Shown here one piece after another: positions 1 to 8,621 of a DNA stretch of 64,000 bases. The position numbers were made by a program, and so were the translations under genes. The stretch comes from Claveliimonas ammoniilytica. Lineage in GTDB: Bacteria > Bacillota > Clostridia > Lachnospirales > Lachnospiraceae. The notes beneath the pieces are model-generated. The model searched no databases and was not told the DNA's origin. It saw nothing but the letters and a program-made list of their open reading frames with translations. Location: contig NZ_JAOQJV010000005.1 in NCBI RefSeq assembly GCF_025567415.1, positions 62,001 to 126,000 of the forward strand, in the 5' to 3' direction. Within the stretch, counting starts at the first letter, position 1, and each line of letters opens with the position of its first letter.

Positions 1-629
1 GAGATCATGCGGCTAAACGGGCTTGCACCAAGATTAATATAGCTTTCGATAAGATGACCAAGTGAATCTACAGATGTATTTACCAGGATCTTCTTAGGTG
101 CGCTTGCCAGATATTTGCCATCCACTAATGCATACTGTGGAAAGATACGGTGTGGGATGCTGGACTTGGTGCGCTTGGCGTGGATTGTCAGCACGGAAAT
201 CGGTGTTACCTCAGAACCGGTTCCGCAGGTTGTAGGAACTTCTACGATTGGAAGCGCGGTGCTGTCTCCCTGCTGATAGAGATAGTCGGCATCCTTATCT
301 TTGTGATAGATCATAAGGGCAATTGCTTTGGCTGCATCCATTGGAGAACCACCGCCGATACCGATGACGAAGTCGACATTTTCGCGGATACCCATGTCGC
401 GTACCTGCATAACCATTTCTATTGAAGGATTCTCCTCGGTATGGTCGAAGATACAGTAGGAGATCTGATGTGCATTTAATGAATCAGTTACATCTGCAAG
501 AGCTCCGTTTTTCGCGGAACTGCGTCCGGTTACGATCAGGGCTTTGTGTCCGAGAGAGGTCCATTCGTCGCTGTAAGTTTTTACGCAATCGCGTTCGCAA
601 TATACTTTTACTGGCATATGAAATTTCAT
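1..629 (-). CDS. Iron-containing alcohol dehydrogenase, N-terminal part (3' end outside window)
   Basis: Reading the minus strand from an ATG at 629 gives an open frame to the window edge, about 209 residues of a family that is usually near 380-400. It has the NAD-binding motif GGGSPMDAAK (about residues 92-101), the motif VPTTCGTGSEVTP (about 131-143) and a D-x-x-x-H pair in VDSLGHLIE that supplies the first two metal ligands; the remaining ligands lie outside the window. The family reduces aldehydes or oxidises alcohols with NAD(P)H in the cytoplasm; the substrate cannot be told. A strong AGGAAAGGAGC ribosome site sits upstream of the ATG. Confidence 0.9.
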   Translation of the reverse strand, partial: MKFHMPVKVYCERDCVKTYSDEWTSLGHKALIVTGRSSAKNGALADVTDSLNAHQISYCIFDHTEENPSIEMVMQVRDMGIRENVDFVIGIGGGSPMDAAKAIALMIYHKDKDADYLYQQGDSTALPIVEVPTTCGTGSEVTPISVLTIHAKRTKSSIPHRIFPQYALVDGKYLASAPKKILVNTSVDSLGHLIESYINLGASPFSRMI

Positions 630-854
630 GTATATTATGCTCCTTTCCTTTGTGGGATGATGAATTTATTTCTATTATTCTATCACATTTGGCTGCGAAA
701 ATGCAGAGTACAAGATAAATTCAAGTCGAATGTCCGTGCAGCAATCGTGTCTGCACTTTACATGGATTTAACTTAATTTAACGGGAGGAAGATAGATAGG
801 AAGAATCAGGTTGGATATACTAAGAGCAAAAAGATATAAAGAGGATAAACAGAT

Positions 855-1790
855 ATGAAATGTGCAGTGGTAGATGTGGGATCGAACACGATCCGGTTGT
901 CGGTGTACCAGACGGAAGGAAAGAATTTCAGACAGCTTTTCACATCCAAGGAAACAACAGGTCTGGCGAGTTATATTTCCCATCATCGAATGGAAAAAGA
1001 CGGCATGCTGTGTGCAGCAGCCGCATTGAATAAGTTCCGATCTATTTTGGAGCAGTTTGAGATCGACCGCACGGAGGTATTTGCGACAGCATCACTCCGT
1101 AATATTGATAATTCCAATGAAGTGGTTATGGAGTTGTTCCGGGAGACCGGATACCAGATCAAGGTGCTTTCAGGGCACGAAGAAGCACTCTGTGATTTTT
1201 ATGGAGTTATGTACAATATTTATATTGATACAGGCATGATCTTTGATATTGGTGGAGGAAGCACGGAGCTCGTGACATTTGAGAATAGAAAACCATGTAC
1301 CATTGAAAGTGCGGGAATTGGATCTTTGAATTTATATAATCAATTTGTGGGGAAGATCATTCCGAAGAAAAAAGAATTGGAGGCCATGGAAGAAAAAGTT
1401 CAGCAGGAACTGGATGATCTGTTTGGATGCAGGGTATTGGCAAGACAGACGAAAAATAAAGATATTATCGGTGTGGGAGGTACCGTGCGTGCCCTTCTGA
1501 AACTGGTTAGTCTATATTACCGTCTGGAGGAGAAAAATCGGTGTATTACAAGGAATCAGCTGGAAGAAATCTTTCAGATGGCAACAAATAAACAAAAGCA
1601 GATTCAGAATATGATCCTGAAAATCTGTCCGGAACGAGTGCATACAATTATTCCAGGCATGCTGGTGATGAAGAGTATTCTGGAGAAAGCGGGCTGTGAG
1701 AGGATTGTTGTCAGCAAATATGGCGTGAGAGAAGGGTATTTGTATCATGCAATCCTGTCTCGGGATGAAGATAAAGAGGAAATACAGTGA
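855..1790 (+). CDS. ppx: Ppx/GppA-family exopolyphosphatase / guanosine pentaphosphatase
   Basis: A 311-residue member of the ASKHA-fold Ppx/GppA phosphatases, which release phosphate from polyphosphate ends or from pppGpp. Phosphate-binding motifs are DVGSNTIRL (residues 7-15) and DIGGGSTEL (131-139), with GVGGTVRAL further on. It is about as long as the N-terminal two-domain core and lacks the C-terminal HD-like extension of the E. coli enzyme. Its stop overlaps an in-frame GTG of the next gene (polyphosphate kinase), so polymer synthesis and breakdown are probably co-transcribed. Whether it prefers polyphosphate or pppGpp is not visible; the ppk neighbour favours polyphosphate. Confidence 0.9.
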   Translation: MKCAVVDVGSNTIRLSVYQTEGKNFRQLFTSKETTGLASYISHHRMEKDGMLCAAAALNKFRSILEQFEIDRTEVFATASLRNIDNSNEVVMELFRETGYQIKVLSGHEEALCDFYGVMYNIYIDTGMIFDIGGGSTELVTFENRKPCTIESAGIGSLNLYNQFVGKIIPKKKELEAMEEKVQQELDDLFGCRVLARQTKNKDIIGVGGTVRALLKLVSLYYRLEEKNRCITRNQLEEIFQMATNKQKQIQNMILKICPERVHTIIPGMLVMKSILEKAGCERIVVSKYGVREGYLYHAILSRDEDKEEIQ

Positions 1791-1846
1791 AAATTCGAAT
1801 CTTTGAATGGTTTCTGGAATTAATTGGGAAAAGGGAGAATAAGATT

Positions 1847-3865
1847 ATGACGGATCCTATGGTATATGATAACCGGGAATTATCCTGGCTGAAATTTAAT
1901 ACGCGAGTTCTGGAGGAAGCAGAGGATGACAGGAATCCATTTTGCGAAAGACTGTCATTCCTCTCTATTTTTCAGAGTAATCTGGATGAATTTTTTATGG
2001 TACGGTGCGGATCGCTGTATGATCAGATGCATCTGTCGCAGAAGATCAAGGATAACAAAACAGGAATGACCTGTGAGGAACAGCTGCTTGCAATCTATGA
2101 GCAGGTTCGTCATCTGACAGCGCGCAAGGACGAGGCATATCAAGCGCTTCTGCATGAGATGGAGAAGCAGCAGATAGAGATTTGTAATTATGCGGACATG
2201 GCGCAGGAAGATATCCGGTTTCTGGATACATATTTTGCAGAGGAAGTGCATCCGCTCCTGTCGCCGCAGATTGTTGGTAAGAAACAGCCATTTCCGTTTC
2301 TGAAGAATAAAGATATCCATGCGGTAGTTGTGCTGGAAAAGAAAGGACATGAAAAGCTTGGAATCGTACCGTGCAATATGGAAGTATTTCCGAGAATGGT
2401 AAAGATCCCGGGGCATGAGAATCGGTATATGCTGATGGAAGAACTGATCCTGCATTATATCCCGCAGATCTTTGAACATTACCGTGTTAAGAGCAAGTCG
2501 CTGATACGCATTATCCGTAATGCGGATATTGAACTGGATGAGGAAATGTATGATGATGATACCGATTTCAGACAGCTGATGGAGCAGATGGTAAAGCGCA
2601 GAAAGAAGTTATGTCCGATCAAATTGGAGTATAGCCGTCTGATGGATGATGCCGTGCTGAACCGTCTGGGCAAATATCTGGGGCTTAAGAAGAAGCAGAT
2701 GTTTCATTCAGAAGCACCGTTAGACTTCTCATTCTTTTCTGAGATACGAGATCTGCTGCGAGGCAAGCGGGAACTCTTTTATCCGAAATACACGCCACAT
2801 GTTCCGGCAGATATCCATATGGATGAGAAGATAATCCCACAGGTTCAGGAGAAAGACCGTCTGTTATTCTTCCCATATGAAAGTATGAATCCTTTCCTCA
2901 GATTACTGGATGAGGCGGCAGAAGATCCGGAGGTTGTATCTCTGAAAATGACGCTGTATCGGGTGGCAAATGACAGTAAGGTCGTAGAAGCTTTGATCCG
3001 TGCAGCGGAAAATGGCAAGGAAGTACTGGTGCTTGTAGAGCTGCGTGCGAGGTTTGATGAGAAGAATAATATCGGTTGGTCCAGAAGGCTGGAAGATGCC
3101 GGATGCCGTATTCTGTACGGTTTGGACAAATTGAAGGTGCATTCAAAACTATGCCTGATCACAAGGATGCATGAGGGACACATTTCTTATATTACACAGA
3201 TCGGGACGGGTAATTATAATGAAAAGACTGCGAAGCTTTATACAGACCTGTCTCTGATGACGGCAGATCAGGGAATCGGTGAGGAGACTAATGAGGTGTT
3301 CCAGCATCTTAGCATGGGGCAGGTAATGCCGGAGACAGAGCTTTTGATGGTAGCTCCAAAATGTCTGCGCAATAAGATTCTGGATAAGATCGATGAGCAG
3401 ATTGCCCTTGCGAGAGAAGGAGAGCCGGCGTATGTAGGCGCGAAGATGAATTCTCTGACGGATAAATGTATTATCGACAAGCTGATCATGGCATCGCAGG
3501 CAGGTGTTAAAATAGAGCTGATCGTGAGAGGAAGCTGCTGCCTGATTGCAGGTGTGCCGGGATATACGGAGAATATTACCGTCAGAAGTATTGTGGGACG
3601 CTATCTGGAACACTCGCGCATCTATATTTTCGGACGAAACGAAGTGTATATTGCATCAGCAGACTTCATGACACGCAACACAATTCACCGTGTGGAGGCA
3701 GCAACACCGGTGCTGGATCCGGACCTGAAAGCACGTGTTCTTGAGATGTTTGATATCCTGATGGCAGATAATGTAAAAGCGCGTATTCAGATGGCAGATG
3801 GCCAGTATGTGCGTGCACAGACCGGGGAAGTACAGGTGAATGCGCAGGAATATTTTGAGAAATAG
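1847..3865 (+). CDS. ppk1: Polyphosphate kinase 1
   Basis: Makes inorganic polyphosphate from ATP and can run in reverse. The N-terminus carries the PPK signature NRELSWLKFNTRVLEEA, and the C-terminal half has the two PLD-like catalytic domains with histidines in KVHSKLCLI and LEHSRIYIF. The ATG at 1847 is preferred because AAGGGAG lies 9 nt upstream and homologues begin just before the NRELSW motif. An in-frame GTG at 1787, which overlaps the ppx stop and has AGAGGA upstream, would add 20 residues. A rho-independent terminator follows the stop, so ppx-ppk1 form a closed two-gene unit. Confidence 0.95.
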   Translation: MTDPMVYDNRELSWLKFNTRVLEEAEDDRNPFCERLSFLSIFQSNLDEFFMVRCGSLYDQMHLSQKIKDNKTGMTCEEQLLAIYEQVRHLTARKDEAYQALLHEMEKQQIEICNYADMAQEDIRFLDTYFAEEVHPLLSPQIVGKKQPFPFLKNKDIHAVVVLEKKGHEKLGIVPCNMEVFPRMVKIPGHENRYMLMEELILHYIPQIFEHYRVKSKSLIRIIRNADIELDEEMYDDDTDFRQLMEQMVKRRKKLCPIKLEYSRLMDDAVLNRLGKYLGLKKKQMFHSEAPLDFSFFSEIRDLLRGKRELFYPKYTPHVPADIHMDEKIIPQVQEKDRLLFFPYESMNPFLRLLDEAAEDPEVVSLKMTLYRVANDSKVVEALIRAAENGKEVLVLVELRARFDEKNNIGWSRRLEDAGCRILYGLDKLKVHSKLCLITRMHEGHISYITQIGTGNYNEKTAKLYTDLSLMTADQGIGEETNEVFQHLSMGQVMPETELLMVAPKCLRNKILDKIDEQIALAREGEPAYVGAKMNSLTDKCIIDKLIMASQAGVKIELIVRGSCCLIAGVPGYTENITVRSIVGRYLEHSRIYIFGRNEVYIASADFMTRNTIHRVEAATPVLDPDLKARVLEMFDILMADNVKARIQMADGQYVRAQTGEVQVNAQEYFEK

Positions 3866-3879
3866 AGCTGAAATCATGG

Positions 3880-3911
3880 ACAGAGCCTTATATTGAGGTT
3901 CTGTCTTTTTT
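3880..3911 (+). terminator. Rho-independent terminator after ppk1
   Basis: An 8-bp stem (3880-3887 with 3897-3904, one G-T pair) around a 9-nt loop is followed by CTTTTTTG. It lies 15 nt past the ppk1 stop. Confidence 0.85.
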
Positions 3912-3951
3912 GAATGGATAATGAGAAAGAGTCTCAATATCAAAATAAAAG

Positions 3952-3981
3952 TTGATATTTAATTAGAAGATAAAGTATAGT
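3952..3981 (+). promoter_or_regulatory. Candidate promoter of the ApbE-like gene
   Basis: TTGATA (3952-3957) and TATAGT (3976-3981) with an 18-bp spacer, in an AT-rich gap after the ppk1 terminator. Just downstream, GTTAG (3989-3993) and CTAAC (4000-4004) form a small dyad that could be an operator or the base of a leader hairpin. Confidence 0.55.
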
Positions 3982-4031
3982 ATAAACGGTTAGAAACAAC
4001 TAACAAATGAAGGAAGGACAGTACCTTAGGG

Positions 4032-5030
4032 ATGAAACGGAAAATAGTAATGGCATGTGTCTGTCTTAGCGCATCGCTTTTGACTGGTGGATGCAATAAT
4101 ACAAAACAAGATACAACGACAGAGAGTTCACACACAGAAGAACAGACAGAATCAGATGAGGACGTTTCGGATGAGGAAGCCTCAAAGGACATCTTTGCGA
4201 TGGACACATATATGACAGTAACTGCGTATGGAGAGCAGGCACAGGAAGCGGTCGATGAAGCCGGTGCTGAGATTGAAAGGATTGACAATCTGCTTTCTAC
4301 AGGAAACGAAGAGAGCGAGATCGCAAAATTAAATCAAAGTGGAAGCGCAACATTGTCTGAAGATGCAGGTTATCTTGTAGAGCGTGCGCTGGAACTGAAT
4401 GAGGAGACGGATGGAGCGTTTGATATTGCGATTTATCCGGTTATGGAAGCATGGGGCTTCCCGACACAGAATTATCAGGTGCCGTCTGAGGATACATTGC
4501 AATCATTGCTGAAGCTCTGCGATGTATCCCAGATTACATACGATAAAGATAACCGGGGCATTTCTTTCAATCAGGAAGGGATAAAGATTGATCTTGGCGG
4601 AATTGCGAAAGGTTATACTTCATCGAGAATTATGGAGATTTATAAGGAAAATAACATTTCAAGCGGTCTGGTGAATCTGGGCGGGAATGTGCAGGCACTC
4701 GGAACCAAGACAGATGGAAGTAAATGGCGCGTAGTGGTGCAGAGTCCGGATGATTCGGATGACTGTCTGGGAGTGCTGAGCATTGAAGACAAAGCAGTGA
4801 TCACATCTGGTGGATATGAACGATATTTTGAACAGGATGGAAAAAACTATCACCATGTCAGCAGTGTGCAGGATCTGAACGGACATACGGTCGTAGATTC
4901 TGGACTCAAGGGCACATTTACAGAATATGATGAGAACCATGAGGTGATTGCTACGTATCAGATGGATATCGAAAAATTTATTTACAGAGTATATAAATAC
5001 AATTTTAACGGATTTTACTTTGGAGGTTAA
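4032..5030 (+). CDS. ApbE-like FAD:protein FMN transferase lipoprotein with atypical C-terminus
   Basis: Residues 1-21 are a lipoprotein signal (lipobox ending GGC, C21), followed by an acidic Ser/Thr/Glu linker and an ApbE core: AMDTYMTVTAYG, FDIAIYPVMEAWGFP, KIDLGGIAKGYTSS and VNLGGNVQALG. ApbE enzymes attach FMN to threonines of Rnf/Nqr-type proteins outside the membrane, using FAD and Mg2+. The match stops at the YHH motif near residue 278. The usual DPKTG and D-A-x-S-T segments are missing. The last 55 or so residues (for example GTFTEYDENHEVIATY and FIYRVYKYNFNGFYF) resemble the C-terminus of aryl-sulfate sulfotransferases. This may be a chimera left by an internal deletion, so FMN transferase activity is doubtful. 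Confidence 0.8.
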   Translation: MKRKIVMACVCLSASLLTGGCNNTKQDTTTESSHTEEQTESDEDVSDEEASKDIFAMDTYMTVTAYGEQAQEAVDEAGAEIERIDNLLSTGNEESEIAKLNQSGSATLSEDAGYLVERALELNEETDGAFDIAIYPVMEAWGFPTQNYQVPSEDTLQSLLKLCDVSQITYDKDNRGISFNQEGIKIDLGGIAKGYTSSRIMEIYKENNISSGLVNLGGNVQALGTKTDGSKWRVVVQSPDDSDDCLGVLSIEDKAVITSGGYERYFEQDGKNYHHVSSVQDLNGHTVVDSGLKGTFTEYDENHEVIATYQMDIEKFIYRVYKYNFNGFYFGG

Positions 5031-5185
5031 ATAATAGACATTAGAAAACGTAATGGTGAAATAAGATAAAATAATACACAGAAAATTAAATAAAATTGTA
5101 AGAATTATGAAAATGAAATGTTGAATTGTGAAAATAATATAAAAATTATAGCTTTGAACGTGATGATTTTGGAAATAATTGTGGA

Positions 5186-5280
5186 TTGACGAAGAGCGGA
5201 AATGCGATTAGAATAGTCACAAGTTCAAAAAACAAACACGAATCAACAAGGGCGTTGCAGTTATCTGCAGCGCCTTTTGT
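5186..5280 (+). promoter_or_regulatory. Promoter and leader hairpin of the amino acid ABC operon
   Basis: TTGACG (5186-5191), a 17-bp spacer and TAGAAT (5209-5214) make a near-consensus promoter with a start expected near 5221. About 30 nt into the transcript, GGCGTTGCAG (5251-5260) and CTGCAGCGCC (5265-5274) form a 10-bp stem with a 4-nt loop followed by TTTTGT. Because it sits after the promoter and before the gene, it may act as an attenuator; it could instead be a weak terminator for upstream readthrough. The rest of the 289-nt gap from 5031 is AT-rich with nothing recognisable. Confidence 0.65.
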
Positions 5281-5319
5281 CGTTACTGAACTGAATGGAT
5301 AACAAGGAGGAACGGGATT

Positions 5320-6156
5320 ATGAAAAGAAAAATTGTAGCAGTTTTGATGTGTGCAACTATGGTAACAATGCTTGGTGTTGGCTGTGGAAGTAAAGAAAGT
5401 GAGGATTCATCCAGCAGCTCCTCTGAAACAAAGGAAGAATTGTCAGAAGACGATATCAAAGGAAGTTTGGATGGAGTTACATTAAAGGTCGGTACATCCG
5501 GACTCTTTGGACCATTTTCTTACTATGATGAAGATGGTAAGACATTGATCGGATATGATCTGGATCTTATACAGAATCTGCAGGATATCCTGGGATTTGA
5601 GATTGACGGAGGAGTACAGGCGATGGATTATTCAGCGCTGACAACTTCGCTGGCTGAAGGAAAGCTGGATATGGGAGCTGCAGCATTATGTGCAACAGAT
5701 GAGAGAAAAGAAGTTATGAATTTTTCAGAGATTTATTGTGATTCCGGTCAGGTGGTCATGGTAAATAAAGATAATGATGAAGGAATCAAGAGTGTGGATG
5801 ACCTGAAAGGCAAGAAAGTTGCTGTAGAAAAAGGAACCGCTTCTCACACATATGCTTCTAAGAATCTGAGTGATGCAGAGCTGGAAGTTCATGATACGAT
5901 CACTACAGCTTATGAATCTTTGGAACAGGGCAAGGTAGACGCAGTTATCCAGGACGGTCCTGGCGCAAGCTTCTATATTAAGACTACACCGGACAGCAAG
6001 CTGGAAGTGGTTGGAGACGAATTTAATCAGGGACAGGCTCCATATTGTGTGGCAATTTCCAAAGATTGTAAATATTACGATGAGATTAATGCAGCAGTAA
6101 AGCTTCTGATTGAAAATGGAACAACCGATGAGCTGTATGCAAAATGGTGTGAATAA
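5320..6156 (+). CDS. Amino acid ABC transporter substrate-binding lipoprotein
   Basis: A 278-residue family 3 solute-binding protein. A signal peptide ends in lipobox GVGC (C22) and is followed by a Ser/Glu-rich linker. The two-lobed binding domain shows GLFGPFSYYDEDGKTLIGYD near the start, MDYSALTTSLAEGKLD and the LKGKKVAVEKGT hinge segment. It would be tethered outside the membrane and deliver a polar amino acid or cystine to the permease encoded next; the ligand cannot be read from the sequence. Ribosome site AAGGAGG precedes the ATG. First gene of a three-gene importer operon. Confidence 0.93.
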   Translation: MKRKIVAVLMCATMVTMLGVGCGSKESEDSSSSSSETKEELSEDDIKGSLDGVTLKVGTSGLFGPFSYYDEDGKTLIGYDLDLIQNLQDILGFEIDGGVQAMDYSALTTSLAEGKLDMGAAALCATDERKEVMNFSEIYCDSGQVVMVNKDNDEGIKSVDDLKGKKVAVEKGTASHTYASKNLSDAELEVHDTITTAYESLEQGKVDAVIQDGPGASFYIKTTPDSKLEVVGDEFNQGQAPYCVAISKDCKYYDEINAAVKLLIENGTTDELYAKWCE

Positions 6157-6202
6157 GCACACAGCACAGATATAGTAAAATGACAGATGGGATGGATGGT
6201 AT

Positions 6203-6850
6203 ATGGATATGAAGTTTTTGGATGTTTTACTCCCGATGATGTTTGACGGATTAAAACTTACGATATTAATCGCTGTGGTCGGCATCGGCATTGGCTTCCT
6301 TGTAGGAAGCCTGTGCGGATACCTGCTCCAGTCAAAATATAAAATCGGAAAGGCAATTGCAGAAGTATATATCTGGATTATCCGAGCAACACCGCTGATG
6401 GTGCAGGCATTATATGGATATTTCGTAATTCCGAAGCTTATGGGAGTGGATATCAGCAGTACAGTAGTCGGTATCGGAGTCATTGCCCTGAACTCAGGAG
6501 CATTTATTTCCGAGATTGTCAAAGGTGCGCTGATGGGAATTGATCCGGGGCAGAAAGAAGCAGGTGCATCACTTGGACTGACCAGTTCACAGACAATGAT
6601 CCATCTGATTATTCCTCCGGCATTTAAAGCGGCACTTCCGGCACTTTTTAACCAGTTTATTACGTCGGTAAAGGATACGGCACTGTTGTCCGCAATCGCA
6701 GTAAATGAGATCACGCATCAGGCACAGGCATATGCGGCACTCAGTTTCAAAGCGATTCCTACATATACAGCGCTGGCAGCATTTTATCTGGTAATCCTTT
6801 CTGTCTTGATCATAGCTCAGAAACAGATTGAACGGAAGATGCGTGCATAG
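6203..6850 (+). CDS. Amino acid ABC transporter permease (HisM/GlnP family)
   Basis: A 215-residue membrane protein with about five hydrophobic segments and the polar amino acid permease motifs IRATPLMVQALYGYF and ALNSGAFISEIVKGALMGID, followed by the EAA-type loop GQKEAGASLGLTSSQT that contacts the ATPase. It forms the membrane channel of the importer with the lipoprotein upstream (47-nt gap) and the ATPase downstream (39-nt gap). Probably works as a homodimer because only one permease gene is present. Confidence 0.93.
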   Translation: MDMKFLDVLLPMMFDGLKLTILIAVVGIGIGFLVGSLCGYLLQSKYKIGKAIAEVYIWIIRATPLMVQALYGYFVIPKLMGVDISSTVVGIGVIALNSGAFISEIVKGALMGIDPGQKEAGASLGLTSSQTMIHLIIPPAFKAALPALFNQFITSVKDTALLSAIAVNEITHQAQAYAALSFKAIPTYTALAAFYLVILSVLIIAQKQIERKMRA

Positions 6851-6889
6851 TTATCGTTCAGAACAGTACACGGAACAGGAGGCAGTGAT

Positions 6890-7624
6890 ATGATTAAAAT
6901 TAACCATTTATCAAAGAAGTTCGGAAACCTGGAAGTATTAAAAGATATTAATCTGGATATTGAAGAAGGCGAAGTAGTATGCATTATCGGGCCATCCGGA
7001 TCCGGGAAAAGCACATTTTTAAGATGTATTAATCAGCTTGAAATGCCAACAGGAGGAACCGTTCAGTATGAAGGACGCGATTTGTTGGATAAAAATTGTG
7101 ATATCCGTAAATTCCGTGAAGAGGTCGGTATGGTATTTCAAAAGTTTAATCTGTTTCCATTAAAGACGGTAGCGGAAAATGTAATGATGGCACCAATTCT
7201 GACCAAACATATGAATAAAGCGGAAGCCCGAGAAAAAGCGTTGGAACTTCTGGATAAAGTAGGACTTAAGGATAAGGCAGATGTGTATCCGCACACACTT
7301 TCCGGTGGACAGCAGCAGCGTGTGGCAATCGCCAGAGCACTTGCCATGGAACCAAAGGCACTGCTTTTTGATGAACCTACATCGGCATTGGATCCAGAAC
7401 TTGTGGGAGATGTGCTGGATGTTATGAAAGCACTTGCAAAAGAAGGAATGACGATGCTTGTGGTAACACATGAAATGGGATTTGCCAGAGATGTAGCGGA
7501 CCGGGTAGTCTTTATGGCAGATGGTTATGTGGTAGAAGAAGGAAAGCCGGAACTGATCTTCACTGCACCAAAAGAGAGAAGAACACAGACATTCCTGTCA
7601 CGTGTACTTCCGGCAACTGCATAG
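6890..7624 (+). CDS. Amino acid ABC transporter ATP-binding protein (GlnQ/HisP family)
   Basis: A 244-residue ATPase with Walker A GPSGSGKST (34-42), Q-loop MVFQKFNLFPLKT, signature LSGGQQQRVAIARAL (about 138-152), Walker B LLFDEPTSALD and switch histidine in VVTHEMGFA. This sequence pattern is typical of polar amino acid importers. It powers uptake from the cytoplasmic side and completes the operon. RBS AGGAGG lies upstream of the ATG. Confidence 0.95.
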   Translation: MIKINHLSKKFGNLEVLKDINLDIEEGEVVCIIGPSGSGKSTFLRCINQLEMPTGGTVQYEGRDLLDKNCDIRKFREEVGMVFQKFNLFPLKTVAENVMMAPILTKHMNKAEAREKALELLDKVGLKDKADVYPHTLSGGQQQRVAIARALAMEPKALLFDEPTSALDPELVGDVLDVMKALAKEGMTMLVVTHEMGFARDVADRVVFMADGYVVEEGKPELIFTAPKERRTQTFLSRVLPATA

Positions 7625-7689
7625 GTATTTAGACCTTTTGACCCTGGCATTATAAAATGACTTTTCGCATAGCTTGATATACCATCCCG

Positions 7690-7721
7690 TACCGGGGCAG
7701 GAGTGTGATCCTGCCCTGGTA
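7690..7721. terminator. Strong hairpin between convergent genes
   Basis: A 13-bp stem (7690-7702 with 7709-7721, one G-T pair) with a 6-nt loop lies between the convergent ABC operon and the MBL hydrolase gene. There is no T-tract on either side, so terminator function is likely from position but not proven. Confidence 0.5.
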
Positions 7722-7774
7722 TACATGAAAGTAGATCTGGTATATCAGGGGATTCCATCAGAGCTTATAAATTC

Positions 7775-8575
7775 TTATAATTCTATTGTTTCCAGATCTT
7801 CCGGAATGTAGAGATTACCGTGGTAATACTCGGTTCCTTCCGCGGTATATAATTCTTTTCTATGGGTAATATTTTTATCCTCTGTATGGTAAAGGAGGAG
7901 GTTTGGTACATGTAATTCTTCGGCAAGCTCACAGGCATCCTTTACCGTAGAATGGTGTTTCTCATACGGCGAAAAACGGTCTGCCTGGCTGTAGAGACAG
8001 AATGCTTCGTGCAGCAGCCACTTGCTGTTCTCTGCATAAGGGCGTTCTGCATCGTTATATGGTTCATCACCGCAACAGGTGAATTTGTCTCCATTGCCCA
8101 TATCAAGGGTGAAGCCATATTGCTTCGCTTTGGTAGAATGAATATCGAAAAATGTAACATCTCTGTCCATGATTTTTCTGATCTCACCGTCATGAACTGT
8201 GATGAGATGCAGACGATCCCCAATCATTTTTATCTGCTTTGGCTGTAATAATTTCTCTGCTATATCTTTTAGAAGTGCGATCACTTCATCGTGCCCATAA
8301 ATAAATGCATCACCCTCGTAAGTTCCTTTATTCATATTCTGGCAGATCAGGCGCATCATCCAGACGATGCCGAGAATGTGGTCGATATGCTTGTGCGTGA
8401 CAAAGATATCGCGCATATCCATCCAGTTTAGCCCGGCACGCTTCAACTGCTTGAGCACTTCGTTGCCGCCGCCTCCGTCTATCATAAAATATTTTCCTTC
8501 ATCTTCTAATACAAAACAGGTGTTGTAACACTCCGTTACCAGGGCATTGCCTGTTCCTAACATGGTAATTTTCAT
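7775..8575 (-). CDS. MBL-fold metallo-hydrolase (RNase Z-like)
   Basis: A 266-residue metallo-beta-lactamase-fold protein. It starts MKITMLGTGNAL, as RNase Z-like and phosphodiesterase-type members do, and carries the dinuclear zinc motif THKHIDH (HxHxDH) followed by CCGDEPYN and HEAFC, which supply further ligands. Too short and divergent to call RNase Z; the substrate is unknown. Last gene of a minus-strand group GNAT - S66 peptidase - this gene, with a 46-nt gap to the peptidase. RBS AAGGAG is seen upstream of the ATG. Confidence 0.85.
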   Translation of the reverse strand: MKITMLGTGNALVTECYNTCFVLEDEGKYFMIDGGGGNEVLKQLKRAGLNWMDMRDIFVTHKHIDHILGIVWMMRLICQNMNKGTYEGDAFIYGHDEVIALLKDIAEKLLQPKQIKMIGDRLHLITVHDGEIRKIMDRDVTFFDIHSTKAKQYGFTLDMGNGDKFTCCGDEPYNDAERPYAENSKWLLHEAFCLYSQADRFSPYEKHHSTVKDACELAEELHVPNLLLYHTEDKNITHRKELYTAEGTEYYHGNLYIPEDLETIEL

Positions 8576-8621
8576 AGTGTAGTCTCCTTGTGGTATAAGT
8601 GTTTTTTAGTTTTACAGATTT

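Noticed and set aside
150..776. Three short plus-strand frames at the window start
   Set aside because: Antisense to the alcohol dehydrogenase gene, which has clear motifs and a strong ribosome site.
5725..6714. 329-codon open frame on the minus strand across the ABC operon
   Set aside because: Antisense to two clear transporter genes, no ribosome site, no domain pattern.
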